Origin: an uncultured Woeseiaceae bacterium
GTDB lineage: Bacteria > Pseudomonadota > Gammaproteobacteria > Steroidobacterales > Woeseiaceae
Direction: 5' to 3'
Length of the DNA: 36,279 nucleotides
NCBI GenBank assembly: GCA_937944275.1
Contig: CALDZH010000013.1
Coordinates: forward strand, 1 to 36,279
Numbering within the stretch: the first letter of the stretch is position 1; each line of letters starts with the position of its first letter. Positions 17,350 to 25,574 of this stretch are shown here, one piece after another. A program made the position numbers and the translations under genes. The notes under the pieces were generated by a model. It saw only the letters and a list, made by a program, of their open reading frames with translations. It had not been told where the DNA came from and did not search any database.

Positions 17350-17658
17350 CTAGCGAGAAGGAATGCGAATGCGCTTTTCCGGTTTCTTCTTGAGATTCTG
17401 GCGGAAGAGCAGCGCGACATTGCCAATGCGTTGAATTAATTCTGCGGAGCTTGCAGCGCACATTTGCTGGATTATTTCGTCTCGCGCAGCCCGATCGCCG
17501 ACACGTACCCTGACCTTGATCAGTTCGTGGTGAGCGAGTGTCGATTCGAATTCGGCGAGCAACGAGTCGCTAAGCCCGGCATCGCCGACGATAATCAGGG
17601 GTTTCAGCTGATGGCCGCGGCCGCGCAGAAATTTCTTCTGGTGTTCATTGAGATCCAT
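17350..17658 (-). CDS. yhbY: Ribosome-associated CRM-domain protein YhbY
   Basis: 102 residues forming a single CRS1-YhbY (CRM) RNA-binding domain, associated in E. coli with pre-50S ribosomal particles. Motifs are MDLNEHQKKFLRGRGHQLKP at 1-20, VGDAGLSDSLLAEFESTLAH, HELIKVRV and the loop GNVALLFRQN. I chose the ATG at 17656-17658 because it aligns with E. coli MNLSTKQKQHLKG. A TTG 13 codons upstream (17697) would extend into the region serving rlmE and is unlikely. It is divergent from rlmE (43-nt gap). A candidate promoter (TTGCCT at 17692-17697, 17 nt, GATAAA at 17669-17674, minus strand) would give a very short leader. Confidence 0.94.
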   Translation of the reverse strand: MDLNEHQKKFLRGRGHQLKPLIIVGDAGLSDSLLAEFESTLAHHELIKVRVRVGDRAARDEIIQQMCAASSAELIQRIGNVALLFRQNLKKKPEKRIRIPSR

Positions 17659-17701
17659 GGGCGCGGAGTTTATCAGTGTTGGCAGGCCCTGAGGCAATGC
17701 A

Positions 17702-18325
17702 ATGAGTAAACCGCGAGGCTCCAGCAGAAGCTGGAGAGAGCGTCAGGAACGCGATCCTTTCGTGCAACAGGCACGCAAGGATGGCTGGCGATCGCGCGCG
17801 GTGTATAAACTCGAGCAGATTGATCAGAAGGAGCGCCTTCTGAAGCCGGGCATGGTGTGTGTCGACCTTGGGTCTTCGCCCGGGAGCTGGAGCCAGTACA
17901 TAAGCGAGAAACTCAGGGGCAAGGTGCGTATCGTGGCCGTAGACCTTCTGCCTATGGATTCACTGCCCGGCGTTGAGTTCATCCAGGGCGATTTCCGGGA
18001 CGATGAGATTTTTCAGCAACTGCTTCAGGCAGTGGGCAAAGACGGCGCAGACCTTGTAATCAGCGATATCGCGCCCAATATCACCGGAACGAAGGCAGTC
18101 GACCAGCCTCGCTCCATGTATTTAGTCGAATTGGCGCATGATATGGCGCGGCGTGTGCTAAAACGTCGGGGTAGCTTTGTTTGCAAAGTTTTCCAGGGAG
18201 AGGGATTCGACGAATTTGTACGTGATGTCAGGAACTCTTTCGAACGTGTGAGAGTCATTAAACCCAAGGCCTCGCGTGCCGGTAGCCGTGAGGTCTATTT
18301 GGTAGCGAGAAATTTCTCTTTGTAG
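17702..18325 (+). CDS. rlmE: 23S rRNA 2'-O-methyltransferase RlmE
   Basis: 207 residues (E. coli 209). It methylates U2552 of 23S rRNA with S-adenosylmethionine during 50S maturation. The FtsJ-family catalytic tetrad is complete: Lys36 ([10 protein letters not shown]), Asp122 ([10 protein letters not shown]), Lys162 ([10 protein letters not shown]) and Glu197 ([10 protein letters not shown]). The SAM-binding loop is [15 protein letters not shown] (52-66). ATG 17702 has GAGG 7 nt upstream. ftsH begins 13 nt after the stop, the same rlmE-ftsH pairing as in many Gammaproteobacteria, where the genes are heat-shock co-regulated. I did not find a clear sigma-32 site in the short gap here. Confidence 0.97.
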   Translation: MSKPRGSSRSWRERQERDPFVQQARKDGWRSRAVYKLEQIDQKERLLKPGMVCVDLGSSPGSWSQYISEKLRGKVRIVAVDLLPMDSLPGVEFIQGDFRDDEIFQQLLQAVGKDGADLVISDIAPNITGTKAVDQPRSMYLVELAHDMARRVLKRRGSFVCKVFQGEGFDEFVRDVRNSFERVRVIKPKASRAGSREVYLVARNFSL

Positions 18326-18338
18326 TAGCGTCTGTGCC

Positions 18339-20264
18339 GTGAATGATCTAACTAAAAATGTACTTGTCTTTATTGTCATCATCGTTGTTCTTCTCTCGGT
18401 GGTGCAGGGTCTGTCCGGCGTAAGCGGCGGACAGATCGTCAAGAAGGACTATTCCGAGTTCCAGACACAGATTCAGTCGGGACAGGTTTCCATTGTGGAA
18501 TTTGACGGCGAACAGATTCGTTACGGCAAATCGAAGCCGCTGCAGTTCTACACGATCAACCCTGAGACAGACAATACCGTCCTGATCGGCGAACTGATGA
18601 AGCAGGGTGTGGAGATTTCGGCTGCGGAGCCCAAGACCCAAAGCCTGATTGGGCAACTCTTGATCAGTTCATTCCCAATTCTCCTGCTTATTGGCGTCTG
18701 GATTTACTTTATGCGCCAGATGCAGGGTGGTGGTGGCGGCCGCGGCGCCATGTCGTTTGGCAAGAGCAAGGCGCGCCTTCTCGGCGAGGATCAGGTGGGA
18801 GTGACGTTTGCGGATGTTGCGGGCGTCGAGGAAGCCAAGGCTGAGGTTTCTGAGGTTGTCGACTTCCTGAAGGATCCGAGCAAATTCCAGCGTCTTGGTG
18901 GCAAAATCCCCAAAGGCGTTCTCATGGTTGGGCCTCCGGGCACCGGCAAGACGCTGCTGGCCAAGGCGATTGCCGGTGAGGCGAAGGTGCCGTTCTTTAC
19001 GATTTCCGGTTCCGACTTCGTTGAAATGTTTGTAGGCGTGGGTGCGTCGCGCGTGCGCGATATGTTCGATCAGGCCAAGAAACAGGCGCCCTGTATTATC
19101 TTCATCGATGAACTTGATGCGGTTGGCCGTCATCGTGGCGCGGGCCTGGGCGGTGGTCATGACGAGCGTGAACAGACACTCAATCAGATGCTGGTCGAGA
19201 TGGATGGTTTTGAAGGTAACGAGGGCATCATTGTCATTGCCGCCACAAACCGTCCTGACGTGCTTGACCCGGCGCTCCTGCGGCCGGGCCGCTTCGACCG
19301 TCAGGTCGTCGTGCCGTTACCGGACGTGCGCGGTCGTGAGCAAATCCTCAAAGTACACATGCGCAAAGTGCCGCTGAGTGACGATGTTCGTCCCGGCGTA
19401 ATAGCTCGTGGTACGCCCGGTTTCTCGGGTGCTGATCTGGCAAATCTCGTGAATGAAGCCGCTTTGTTCGCCGCTCGGGCAAATAAGCGCGTCGTCAGCA
19501 TGGACGAGTTCGAGCAGGCGAAAGACAAGATCATGATGGGCACGGAAAGGCGCTCCATGGTCATGAGCGAAACCGAGAAGCTCAACACGGCCTACCATGA
19601 GGCTGGCCATGCGATTGTCGGTTACCTCGTACCTGAACACGATCCTGTTTACAAAGTCACTATCATTCCTCGAGGCAGGGCGCTTGGCGTCACGATGTAC
19701 CTGCCCGAGGAAGACCGCTACAGCATGTCCCGGCAACGTCTTGAGAGCAGTATTTCCAGTTTGTTCGGCGGGCGTATTGCTGAAGAAATGATCAACGGTG
19801 CCGATGGCGTTACCACAGGGGCCTCGAACGATATTGAGCGAGCTACTGAAATCGCGCGCAACATGGTCACCAAGTGGGGCTTGTCAGACCGGCTTGGTCC
19901 TCTGACCTACAGCGAAGATGATGGCGAGGTGTTCCTGGGACGTTCCGTGACTCAGCATAAACAGGTCTCTGACGACACAGCGCATGCGATCGATGAAGAA
20001 GTTCGCCGCATCATCGATTCAAACTACGAGCGATCCAGGGGGCTGCTTGATGAGAATATTGACAAGCTGCACGCGATGGCCAAGGCGCTCGTGAAATACG
20101 AGACTATCGGGGAAGACCAGATCAAGGACATCATGGAAGGGCGTGAGCCCAGGCCGCCCGCGGACTGGGACGACACTGTCGATTCCGGTAACCCTGAAGA
20201 CGGTTCAGCCACTGCTGAGTCCGATGCCACTGGCACGATCGGTGGGCCGGCAAGCGAACACTAG
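18339..20264 (+). CDS. ftsH: ATP-dependent zinc metalloprotease FtsH
   Basis: 641 residues (E. coli 644). It is a hexameric inner-membrane AAA protease that degrades membrane proteins, RpoH, LpxC and SsrA-tagged substrates in E. coli. It has TM1 at about 7-24, a periplasmic domain, and TM2 at about 104-125 followed by a Gly-rich linker. The AAA domain has Walker A GPPGTGKT (198-205), Walker B IIFIDELD (253-260) and the second region of homology [19 protein letters not shown]. The peptidase domain has HEAGH (420-424). The acidic C-terminal tail ends [10 protein letters not shown]. The start is GTG 18339 with no strong Shine-Dalgarno, chosen because it places TM1 as in E. coli. folP follows after 16 nt. 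Confidence 0.97.
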   Translation: MNDLTKNVLVFIVIIVVLLSVVQGLSGVSGGQIVKKDYSEFQTQIQSGQVSIVEFDGEQIRYGKSKPLQFYTINPETDNTVLIGELMKQGVEISAAEPKTQSLIGQLLISSFPILLLIGVWIYFMRQMQGGGGGRGAMSFGKSKARLLGEDQVGVTFADVAGVEEAKAEVSEVVDFLKDPSKFQRLGGKIPKGVLMVGPPGTGKTLLAKAIAGEAKVPFFTISGSDFVEMFVGVGASRVRDMFDQAKKQAPCIIFIDELDAVGRHRGAGLGGGHDEREQTLNQMLVEMDGFEGNEGIIVIAATNRPDVLDPALLRPGRFDRQVVVPLPDVRGREQILKVHMRKVPLSDDVRPGVIARGTPGFSGADLANLVNEAALFAARANKRVVSMDEFEQAKDKIMMGTERRSMVMSETEKLNTAYHEAGHAIVGYLVPEHDPVYKVTIIPRGRALGVTMYLPEEDRYSMSRQRLESSISSLFGGRIAEEMINGADGVTTGASNDIERATEIARNMVTKWGLSDRLGPLTYSEDDGEVFLGRSVTQHKQVSDDTAHAIDEEVRRIIDSNYERSRGLLDENIDKLHAMAKALVKYETIGEDQIKDIMEGREPRPPADWDDTVDSGNPEDGSATAESDATGTIGGPASEH

Positions 20265-20280
20265 CCCACTTCCGCCAGCC

Positions 20281-21105
20281 ATGTTGACCCTGGGTCCCCT
20301 GCAAATCGCGGCGCCAGCCGTGATGGGTATTCTAAACGTTACGCCCGATTCATTTTCAGATGGCGGTCATTTCGATAATCTGAATATAGCCATTCGCCAG
20401 GCGGCAACGATGGCCGAGGAGGGCGCTTTCCTGATCGATATCGGTGGCGAGTCCACGCGTCCGGGAGCGGCAAGTGTTCCGGAACAGGAGGAGCTGGATC
20501 GTGTGATTCCGGTGGTCGAGGCCGTCCGGTCCATCACCGATGTAGCGATTTCCGTTGATACCAGCAAGGCCGTTGTCATGCGCGAGGCGATTGCGGCAGG
20601 TGCGTGCATGATCAATGATGTCGCAGCATTACGAGGCGATGGAGCGATGCAGGCAGCCGCGGACCTTGGAGTTCCCGTTTGTTTGATGCACATGCAGGGC
20701 AAACCGCGCACGATGCAGGAACGGCCACATTACGATGACGTCGTAGCGGAGGTTGCCGCATTCCTCGACGAACGCATTGGCGCTTGCGTTGAGGTTGGCG
20801 TCGCTGAGGACATGATCATAGTGGATCCGGGATTCGGTTTCGGTAAAACCCACGTTCACAATGTCGAACTGCTCGCGAATCTGCGACAATTACGCGTGCG
20901 CGAGCGGCCCGTGCTGGTCGGTGTGTCGAGAAAATCAACCCTTGGTAAATTGACCGATCGCGAGGTCCATGAGCGTATGCCTGCCAGTGTGGCCGCGGCG
21001 GTTATGGCCGTGGTAAACGGGGCATCCATTATCAGGGCTCACGATGTGCAGGCAACCGTTGATGCGTTGAAGGTCGCCAGGGCGATTATTGAGGCGAGCG
21101 AGTAA
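20281..21105 (+). CDS. folP: Dihydropteroate synthase
   Basis: 274 residues (E. coli 282), a TIM-barrel enzyme joining 7,8-dihydropterin pyrophosphate with p-aminobenzoate; it is the sulfonamide target. Signatures: VMGILNVTPDSFSDGGHF (14-31), the second DHPS signature DIGGESTRPGA (about 57-67), ISVDTSKAVVMREAI, INDVAALRGDG, and DPGFGFGKTHVHNVELL in the C-terminal half. The start is ATG 20281, because MLTLGPLQI leads directly into the first barrel strand. A longer frame upstream merely reads the ftsH tail out of frame. No Shine-Dalgarno is visible, so translation may be coupled to ftsH (16-nt gap). glmM starts 3 nt after the stop. Confidence 0.96.
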   Translation: MLTLGPLQIAAPAVMGILNVTPDSFSDGGHFDNLNIAIRQAATMAEEGAFLIDIGGESTRPGAASVPEQEELDRVIPVVEAVRSITDVAISVDTSKAVVMREAIAAGACMINDVAALRGDGAMQAAADLGVPVCLMHMQGKPRTMQERPHYDDVVAEVAAFLDERIGACVEVGVAEDMIIVDPGFGFGKTHVHNVELLANLRQLRVRERPVLVGVSRKSTLGKLTDREVHERMPASVAAAVMAVVNGASIIRAHDVQATVDALKVARAIIEASE

Positions 21106-21108
21106 ATT

Positions 21109-22443
21109 ATGGGTAAGAATTTCTTTGGTACAGACGGCGTTCGCGGCAGGGTTGGCCACGACCCGATGAACGCCGATTTTACTATGCGTCTTGCCAGCGC
21201 CGCGGCCCAGGTACTGGTTCCTAAGGGCGGGACGGTCGTGATTGGCAAGGACACTCGGCTGTCAGGCTATATGTTCGAATCTGCACTGGAGGCAGGGTTC
21301 GTCGCAGCCGGGGCGGATGTCCTCCTGCTGGGACCGCTGCCTACGCCGGCTATCGCGCGCCTGACCCAGGAATTCGATGCCGATCTCGGTGTGGTCATAA
21401 GCGCATCTCATAACCTGTTTTTCGACAATGGCATCAAGTTCTTCGATCGCTCTGGCTCGAAACTGACGGATGAGATCGAGCACAAGATCGAGGAACATCT
21501 CAAGAATCGGGCGATAACACTGGAGTCACAGTCCCTCGGGAAAGCCAAGCGCATCGACACAGCACGTATTCGTTACCAGGATTTTTGCATTAGCAGCATG
21601 CCGGATGGGGTAGATCTCGATGGCTTGAAAGTTGTATTCGATGGCGCAAATGGCGCCGGCTACAAGGTCGGGCCGCGAACGTTGATGGGCTTGGGCGCCG
21701 ACGTCATACCATTAGGCTGCTCGCCAAATGGCAAGAATATCAATGATGGTTGCGGTTCGACCGAGCCGGAGCTTCTGCAGGTAACCGTTCCGGCAGTCAA
21801 AGCTGACGTCGGTGTGGCGCTCGACGGCGATGGTGACCGCGTTGTCATGGTCGATGAAAGTGGCACGCTGGTGGACGGGGATCAGTTGCTTTACGTATTG
21901 GCGACGGCGCGCAAGGACAAGGGTAGCCTCAAAGGGCCTGTCGTCGGTACAGTTATGAGTAATCTTGGTCTTGAGCATGCTCTCAAGGCCCGCGATATCG
22001 ATTTTCGGCGCGCCGCTGTCGGTGACCGCTATGTCCTCGAAATGCTTCGGGAGTCGGGTGGAGTCATCGGTGGAGAGACCTCCGGACACATGCTGGTGCT
22101 GGATAAAACAACGACGGGTGACGGCCTGATCAGCGCCTTGCAGGTGCTCGCGGTGATGAAGGAGACGGGCAAACCCCTCTCTGAACTGGTGGCGGGAATG
22201 CCCAGGTACCCACAGACGATGATTAACGTGCGCACCGAGCAGCGACTCGATCCCGGGAAATCGCCGGAAATACAGAATGCCGTGGCAATTGCCGAGGGGG
22301 AGCTGGCTGATAAGGGCCGTGTGGTGCTGCGCGCATCTGGCACTGAACCGGTCATCCGGGTCATGGTCGAAGGACAAGATGAGGTGCAGGTTGTTTCGCT
22401 GGCGAAGCGGCTTGCCTCGGTCGTCAAAAAAACGGCGGCTTGA
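21109..22443 (+). CDS. glmM: Phosphoglucosamine mutase
   Basis: 444 residues (E. coli 445). It converts glucosamine-6-phosphate to glucosamine-1-phosphate for UDP-GlcNAc, hence peptidoglycan and LPS. The N-terminus KNFFGTDGVRGRVG is typical. The phosphorylated serine is Ser100 in VVISASHNLFFDNGIKFF, the metal loop is ALDGDGDRVVMVDESG (about 242-257), the sugar-binding loop GGETSGHML, and the phosphate-binding RASGTEPVIRVMVEG near the C-terminus. One oddity is that the residue after SASHN is Leu where most GlmM proteins have Pro. ATG 21109 is well placed 3 nt after folP. folP-glmM adjacency is the norm in Gammaproteobacteria. All catalytic residues are present. Confidence 0.97.
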   Translation: MGKNFFGTDGVRGRVGHDPMNADFTMRLASAAAQVLVPKGGTVVIGKDTRLSGYMFESALEAGFVAAGADVLLLGPLPTPAIARLTQEFDADLGVVISASHNLFFDNGIKFFDRSGSKLTDEIEHKIEEHLKNRAITLESQSLGKAKRIDTARIRYQDFCISSMPDGVDLDGLKVVFDGANGAGYKVGPRTLMGLGADVIPLGCSPNGKNINDGCGSTEPELLQVTVPAVKADVGVALDGDGDRVVMVDESGTLVDGDQLLYVLATARKDKGSLKGPVVGTVMSNLGLEHALKARDIDFRRAAVGDRYVLEMLRESGGVIGGETSGHMLVLDKTTTGDGLISALQVLAVMKETGKPLSELVAGMPRYPQTMINVRTEQRLDPGKSPEIQNAVAIAEGELADKGRVVLRASGTEPVIRVMVEGQDEVQVVSLAKRLASVVKKTAA

Positions 22444-22457
22444 TCCCTAATAATGCG

Positions 22458-22486
22458 TTGATTTGCGGGGCTTGCCCCGGTATCCT
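22458..22486 (+). promoter_or_regulatory. Candidate sigma-70 promoter of tpiA
   Basis: TTGATT (22458-22463), a 17-nt spacer, then TATCCT (22481-22486), 32 nt before the tpiA ATG. The spacer contains the inverted repeat CGGGG-CTTG-CCCCG (22466-22479), which might be a regulator site, a weak hairpin from upstream transcription, or chance. It lies in the 75-nt glmM-tpiA gap. Predicted by eye. Confidence 0.4.
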
Positions 22487-22518
22487 TGCGCGCCTTTTAA
22501 GCCTGCGGAAACACCGAC

Positions 22519-23280
22519 ATGCGTGAATTTCTGATCGCCGGAAACTGGAAAATGAACGGCAGTAGCGCCGCCAATGTGGAACTGGTGGCCGGAATTGTCG
22601 CAGGTGTACCGACTGGCAGTGGTTTCAGCTTGCTGGTCTGCCCGCCGTTTCCATACCTGGCTTCGGTCGTGGAGCAGACTAAGGGCTCTCCTGTAAAGGT
22701 CGGGGCGCAAACCGTCTCAGAGCATGACAAAGGTGCTTTTACCGGCGAAGTCGCGCCGGGAATGTTGAGCGACGTGGGTTGTGACTATGTAATCGTCGGT
22801 CACTCCGAGCGCCGCGCCCTCTACGGCGAGACGAGCGAGCAGGTTGCAGCGAAATTTCAGGCCGCCCAGGTGGCCGGGATTACGCCGATATTGTGCGTTG
22901 GGGAGACCCTTGAAGAGCGCGAGGCTGGTACGACGGAAAGCGTTATCGACGAGCAGCTTGGTGCGGTCATGGACGCGGCGGGTGTCGGGGCATTTGCGGC
23001 GGCGGTTATCGCGTATGAGCCGGTCTGGGCGATCGGAACCGGGATGACAGCGACGCCGGAACAGGCGCAAGATGTGCACAGGCACATTCGGGCACAGCTT
23101 GCGGCACAGGATGGAAGCATAGCCGCGAACGTGCAAATACTGTACGGCGGTAGCATGAAAGGCGAGAATGCGGCTGGCCTGTTGGCCCAGCCGGACATCG
23201 ACGGTGGTCTCATAGGCGGCGCGTCGTTGAAAGCGGATGATTTCCTGGCGATAGCCCAAGCGGCAGCCGGAATCCAATAA
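22519..23280 (+). CDS. tpiA: Triosephosphate isomerase
   Basis: 253 residues (E. coli 255). It interconverts glyceraldehyde-3-phosphate and dihydroxyacetone phosphate in glycolysis and gluconeogenesis. The catalytic residues are Lys11 (AGNWKMN), His95 (VIVGHSERRALYGE) and Glu167 (AYEPVWAIGTG). The phosphate-binding loop is ILYGGSMKGENA, with GGLIGGASL following. ATG 22519 starts MREFLIAGNWKMNG directly at the first beta strand. The position between glmM and secG matches Pseudomonas-type genomes, whereas enterics place tpiA elsewhere. secG follows after 14 nt, so glmM-tpiA-secG-tRNA are probably read through. Confidence 0.97.
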   Translation: MREFLIAGNWKMNGSSAANVELVAGIVAGVPTGSGFSLLVCPPFPYLASVVEQTKGSPVKVGAQTVSEHDKGAFTGEVAPGMLSDVGCDYVIVGHSERRALYGETSEQVAAKFQAAQVAGITPILCVGETLEEREAGTTESVIDEQLGAVMDAAGVGAFAAAVIAYEPVWAIGTGMTATPEQAQDVHRHIRAQLAAQDGSIAANVQILYGGSMKGENAAGLLAQPDIDGGLIGGASLKADDFLAIAQAAAGIQ

Positions 23281-23294
23281 GAGTTGGTATACAA

Positions 23295-23708
23295 ATGGAC
23301 ACTATTCAAAAAGCTGTACTGATTGCGCATACGCTGATCGCATTGCTGATCATCGTTCTTGTGCTGCTGCAGCGTGGTAAGGGCGCGGATGCCGGTGCGG
23401 CATTTGGCGCTGGCGCGTCGGGTACGGTTTTCGGCGCACGTGGCTCGAGCAGCTTTTTCTCGAGAGCGACGGCAGTTTGTGCAACGTTGTTCTTTGTCAG
23501 CAGTCTTACGCTGGCCTATTTGAGCACTCAGGTCACCTCGGCACCGACGAGTCTCCTGGAAGACGCGCCGGTCGTTGAGGTCGAACAGAGCGAGGCGCCC
23601 GAGCTCAACGAGGAAATGCCGGTTTCCGATTTACCTGAGTTGGAACCAGCTGAAGATCCTGTCGATTTGCCAGAGCTGGAACAGGAACCAGCGGCTGATC
23701 CGGAGTAG
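23295..23708 (+). CDS. secG: Protein translocase subunit SecG
   Basis: 137 residues (E. coli 110). SecG is the non-essential third subunit of the SecYEG channel that assists SecA-driven export. It has two TM segments: about 6-25 (AVLIAHTLIALLIIVLVLLQ) and about 59-76. Between them is the conserved cytoplasmic loop QRGKGADAGAAFGAGASGTV, with FGARGSSSFFSRAT after it. The C-terminal 55 residues are strongly acidic and Pro-rich, and include a recent-looking tandem duplication (DLPELE-PAEDP / DLPELEQEPAADP). The extension explains the extra length. ATG 23295 is the only sensible start. tRNA-Leu(GAG) begins 15 nt after the stop, as with secG-leuU in E. coli. Confidence 0.94.
   Translation: MDTIQKAVLIAHTLIALLIIVLVLLQRGKGADAGAAFGAGASGTVFGARGSSSFFSRATAVCATLFFVSSLTLAYLSTQVTSAPTSLLEDAPVVEVEQSEAPELNEEMPVSDLPELEPAEDPVDLPELEQEPAADPE
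23628..23702 (+). repeat. Degenerate tandem duplication in the secG tail
   Basis: Two head-to-tail units start at 23628 (GATTTACC) and 23664 (GATTTGCC), period 36 nt. They encode DLPELE-PAEDPV and DLPELEQEPAADPE. The second unit carries a two-residue insertion (QE) and several synonymous changes, so the duplication is not brand new. It lengthens the acidic cytoplasmic or periplasmic-face tail of SecG. Confidence 0.7.
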
Positions 23709-23723
23709 AATTACCCGATTATC

Positions 23724-23808
23724 GCTCTGGTGGTGGAATTGGTAGACACGCTGTCTTGAGGGGGCAGTGGCGCAAGCCGTGCGAGTTCGAGTCTCGCCCA
23801 GAGCACCA
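23724..23808 (+). tRNA. leuU: tRNA-Leu (anticodon GAG)
   Basis: An 85-nt class II tRNA. The acceptor stem GCTCTGG (23724-23730) pairs with CCAGAGC (23798-23804), followed by discriminator A and an encoded CCA (23806-23808). The D-loop has GGTAGACACG. The anticodon stem CTGTC/GGCAG encloses TTGAGGG with anticodon GAG at 23758-23760, reading CUC and CUU. A long variable arm, TGGCGCAAGCCGT, is typical of Leu. The TψC arm is GCGAG-TTCGAGT-CTCGC. It is co-oriented with secG and closed by the terminator immediately downstream. Confidence 0.98.
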
Positions 23809-23816
23809 AACACGAT

Positions 23817-23853
23817 CCGGTCTGTCCAGCCTTGTGGCTGCGGGCCGGTTTTT
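23817..23853 (+). terminator. Rho-independent terminator after tRNA-Leu
   Basis: CCGGTC (23817-23822) pairs with GGGCCGG at its outer part (23843-23848). An inner CAGCC (23827-23831) pairs with GGCTG (23836-23840) around a TTGT loop, with small internal mismatches. TTTTT (23849-23853) follows at once. It would end the transcript coming from glmM-tpiA-secG-tRNA and insulate the nuo operon. Confidence 0.8.
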
Positions 23854-23931
23854 ATATGGCCTGCAGGTAAAACATAGCCCACCTCTGCCGAACCAAGCCA
23901 TATTTTGGGGTATATCCCGGGCTTCAGTCAC

Positions 23932-23940
23932 TGGTACAAT
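23932..23940 (+). promoter_or_regulatory. Extended -10 promoter of the nuo operon
   Basis: TGGTACAAT: an extended -10 (TGn) directly joined to TACAAT (23935-23940), 48 nt before the nuoA ATG and downstream of the terminator. No good -35 is seen at 16-18 nt, which extended -10 promoters tolerate. It is the best candidate in the 135-nt gap 23854-23988. I see no FNR, ArcA or NarL-type site with confidence. Confidence 0.45.
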
Positions 23941-23988
23941 CGCGCGCTGATTCGGGTGCGATCTTGAGCGCCAGACAAGCGGGCGAAA

Positions 23989-24345
23989 ATGCTACAAGAA
24001 TACTTTCCCATTCTGATTTTTTTAGGCGTAGCAACAGGAATCGGTGTGCTACTGCTGATTCTTGGCTTTTTGATCGGGCAGGGCCAGAAAGACGAGGAAA
24101 AACTCTCTCCCTACGAGTGCGGCTTCGAAGCTTTCGATGACTCACGCATGAAGTTCGATGTGCGCTATTACCTCGTTGCGATTCTCTTTATTATTTTTGA
24201 TCTCGAAATTGCTTTCCTGTTTCCCTGGGCAGTGTCGCTCGATGTTGTCGGCAAGTTCGGACTGATCTCGATGGCGATATTCCTCGCGATTCTTGTGGTC
24301 GGGTTCATTTATGAGTGGAAGAAAGGGGCCCTCGAGTGGGATTAG
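23989..24345 (+). CDS. nuoA: NADH-quinone oxidoreductase subunit A
   Basis: A 118-residue membrane subunit with three TM helices: about 5-30, 62-82 and 88-108. The family signature is [20 protein letters not shown] (about 42-61), whose Cys loop lies near the quinone channel, followed by [20 protein letters not shown]. NuoA helps anchor the peripheral arm to the membrane arm. ATG 23989 is the first gene of the operon. The stop overlaps the nuoB GTG start by 10 nt. Length is a little below E. coli (147) and normal for the shorter Xanthomonas/Proteobacteria type. Confidence 0.97.
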   Translation: MLQEYFPILIFLGVATGIGVLLLILGFLIGQGQKDEEKLSPYECGFEAFDDSRMKFDVRYYLVAILFIIFDLEIAFLFPWAVSLDVVGKFGLISMAIFLAILVVGFIYEWKKGALEWD

Positions 24346-24863
24346 CAGAAACTCAGGTTGCGGCCGATACGGCCAACAGTGCTGAAGGCGCTGGCGACAG
24401 CCTGCAAAATAAAGGCTTTGTCGTGACGAGCGTCGATTCCGTCATGAATTGGGCGCGCACGGGCTCACTTTGGCCGATGACCTTCGGCCTCGCATGTTGC
24501 GCGGTAGAGATGATGCAGGCTGGTGCCGCACGCTACGACCTCGACCGCTTTGGCATCATTTTTCGCCCGAGTCCCCGCCAGTCTGATTGCATGATCGTTG
24601 CGGGAACGCTGACGAACAAAATGGCTGCACCGCTTCGCAAGGTCTATGACCAGATGCCCGAACCACGTTGGGTTGTCTCGATGGGGTCCTGCGCAAATGG
24701 CGGTGGGTACTATCACTATTCCTACTCGGTTGTCCGGGGCTGCGATCGCATTGTGCCGGTCGACGTATATGTACCGGGTTGTCCACCCACGGCTGAGGCC
24801 CTGATTTATGGACTTATCCAGTTGCAGAACAAGATCAAACGTACGAGCACGATTGCCAGATAA
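24336..24863 (+). CDS. nuoB: NADH-quinone oxidoreductase subunit B
   Basis: A 175-residue peripheral-arm subunit carrying the [4Fe-4S] cluster N2 that reduces quinone. Cluster ligands are visible: Cys54-Cys55 ([11 protein letters not shown]), Cys119 ([10 protein letters not shown]) and Cys149 ([12 protein letters not shown]). GTG 24336 is chosen because AGGGG ends 7 nt upstream. An earlier in-frame GTG (24315) lies further inside nuoA without such a site. The N-terminal about 25 residues are poorly conserved Ala/Thr/Ser-rich sequence before [20 protein letters not shown]. nuoC follows after 9 nt. Confidence 0.96.
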   Translation: MGLAETQVAADTANSAEGAGDSLQNKGFVVTSVDSVMNWARTGSLWPMTFGLACCAVEMMQAGAARYDLDRFGIIFRPSPRQSDCMIVAGTLTNKMAAPLRKVYDQMPEPRWVVSMGSCANGGGYYHYSYSVVRGCDRIVPVDVYVPGCPPTAEALIYGLIQLQNKIKRTSTIAR

Positions 24864-24872
24864 GTAATAACG

Positions 24873-25574
24873 ATGAGTGAACGCTTCGAGACATTGGCCG
24901 CTCGCATTGACGAGCGCTTCGGCGAGCAAATGCTCCGCTTGCCGTCGATCTGCGGCGAGCTGAGTTACACACTCGACAAGGATGACTTGATTGAGATCGC
25001 AACGGCCCTGCGAAACGAGGCTGATTTCGGCTTCGAAATGCTCATGGACGTCTGTGGTGTCGATTACCTGAATTATGGCGATGATGAGTGGGCAACGAAC
25101 GACGCGACGGGAACGGGTTTCAGTCGTGGCGTCGAGCGCGAGCCAGTTATACTCGACGAAGCTGACGAGTTCGATCCGAGGCGTTTCGCTGTCGTTTATC
25201 ACCTGCTGTCACTGCAACACAATATTCGCCTGCGACTTCGCGTCTATACGGGCACGGCTAATCCCCCGGTTGTGAAATCCGTTGTCGATATCTGGAATGG
25301 TGCGAACTGGTTTGAGCGCGAGGTGTTCGACCTGTATGGCATTCTGTTCGAAGGGCACCCCGACTTGCGTCGTATCCTGACTGACTACGGCTTTATCGGC
25401 CATCCGTTTCGTAAGGACTTTCCGCTGTCAGGAAACGTCGAGGTCCACTACGACGATAATGAAGGCCGGGTTGTCTACAGACCGGTGAGTATCGAGCCAC
25501 GCACGCTGGTGCCACGAGTCATTCGTGACGATAATCGCTATGCCGCCGATCTCAAGGATGCGGACGATGGCTGA
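24873..25574 (+). CDS. nuoC: NADH-quinone oxidoreductase subunit C
   Basis: A 233-residue 30-kDa subunit of the peripheral arm. Signature: [20 protein letters not shown] (about 148-167) then [20 protein letters not shown] (168-187). A polar segment around 69-105 ([12 protein letters not shown]..., rich in acidic residues) precedes [14 protein letters not shown]; similar inserts occur in Xanthomonas-type NuoC from my knowledge. It is separate from nuoD, unlike the fused NuoCD of E. coli, which argues against an enteric. ATG 24873 has a weak Shine-Dalgarno (AAGTAATAACG). Its stop overlaps the nuoD start by 8 nt. Confidence 0.96.
   Translation: MSERFETLAARIDERFGEQMLRLPSICGELSYTLDKDDLIEIATALRNEADFGFEMLMDVCGVDYLNYGDDEWATNDATGTGFSRGVEREPVILDEADEFDPRRFAVVYHLLSLQHNIRLRLRVYTGTANPPVVKSVVDIWNGANWFEREVFDLYGILFEGHPDLRRILTDYGFIGHPFRKDFPLSGNVEVHYDDNEGRVVYRPVSIEPRTLVPRVIRDDNRYAADLKDADDG

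Noticed and set aside
24465-25202. 245-codon minus-strand open frame over nuoB-nuoC
   Set aside because: Opposite strand of intact nuo genes; composition typical of antisense shadows.
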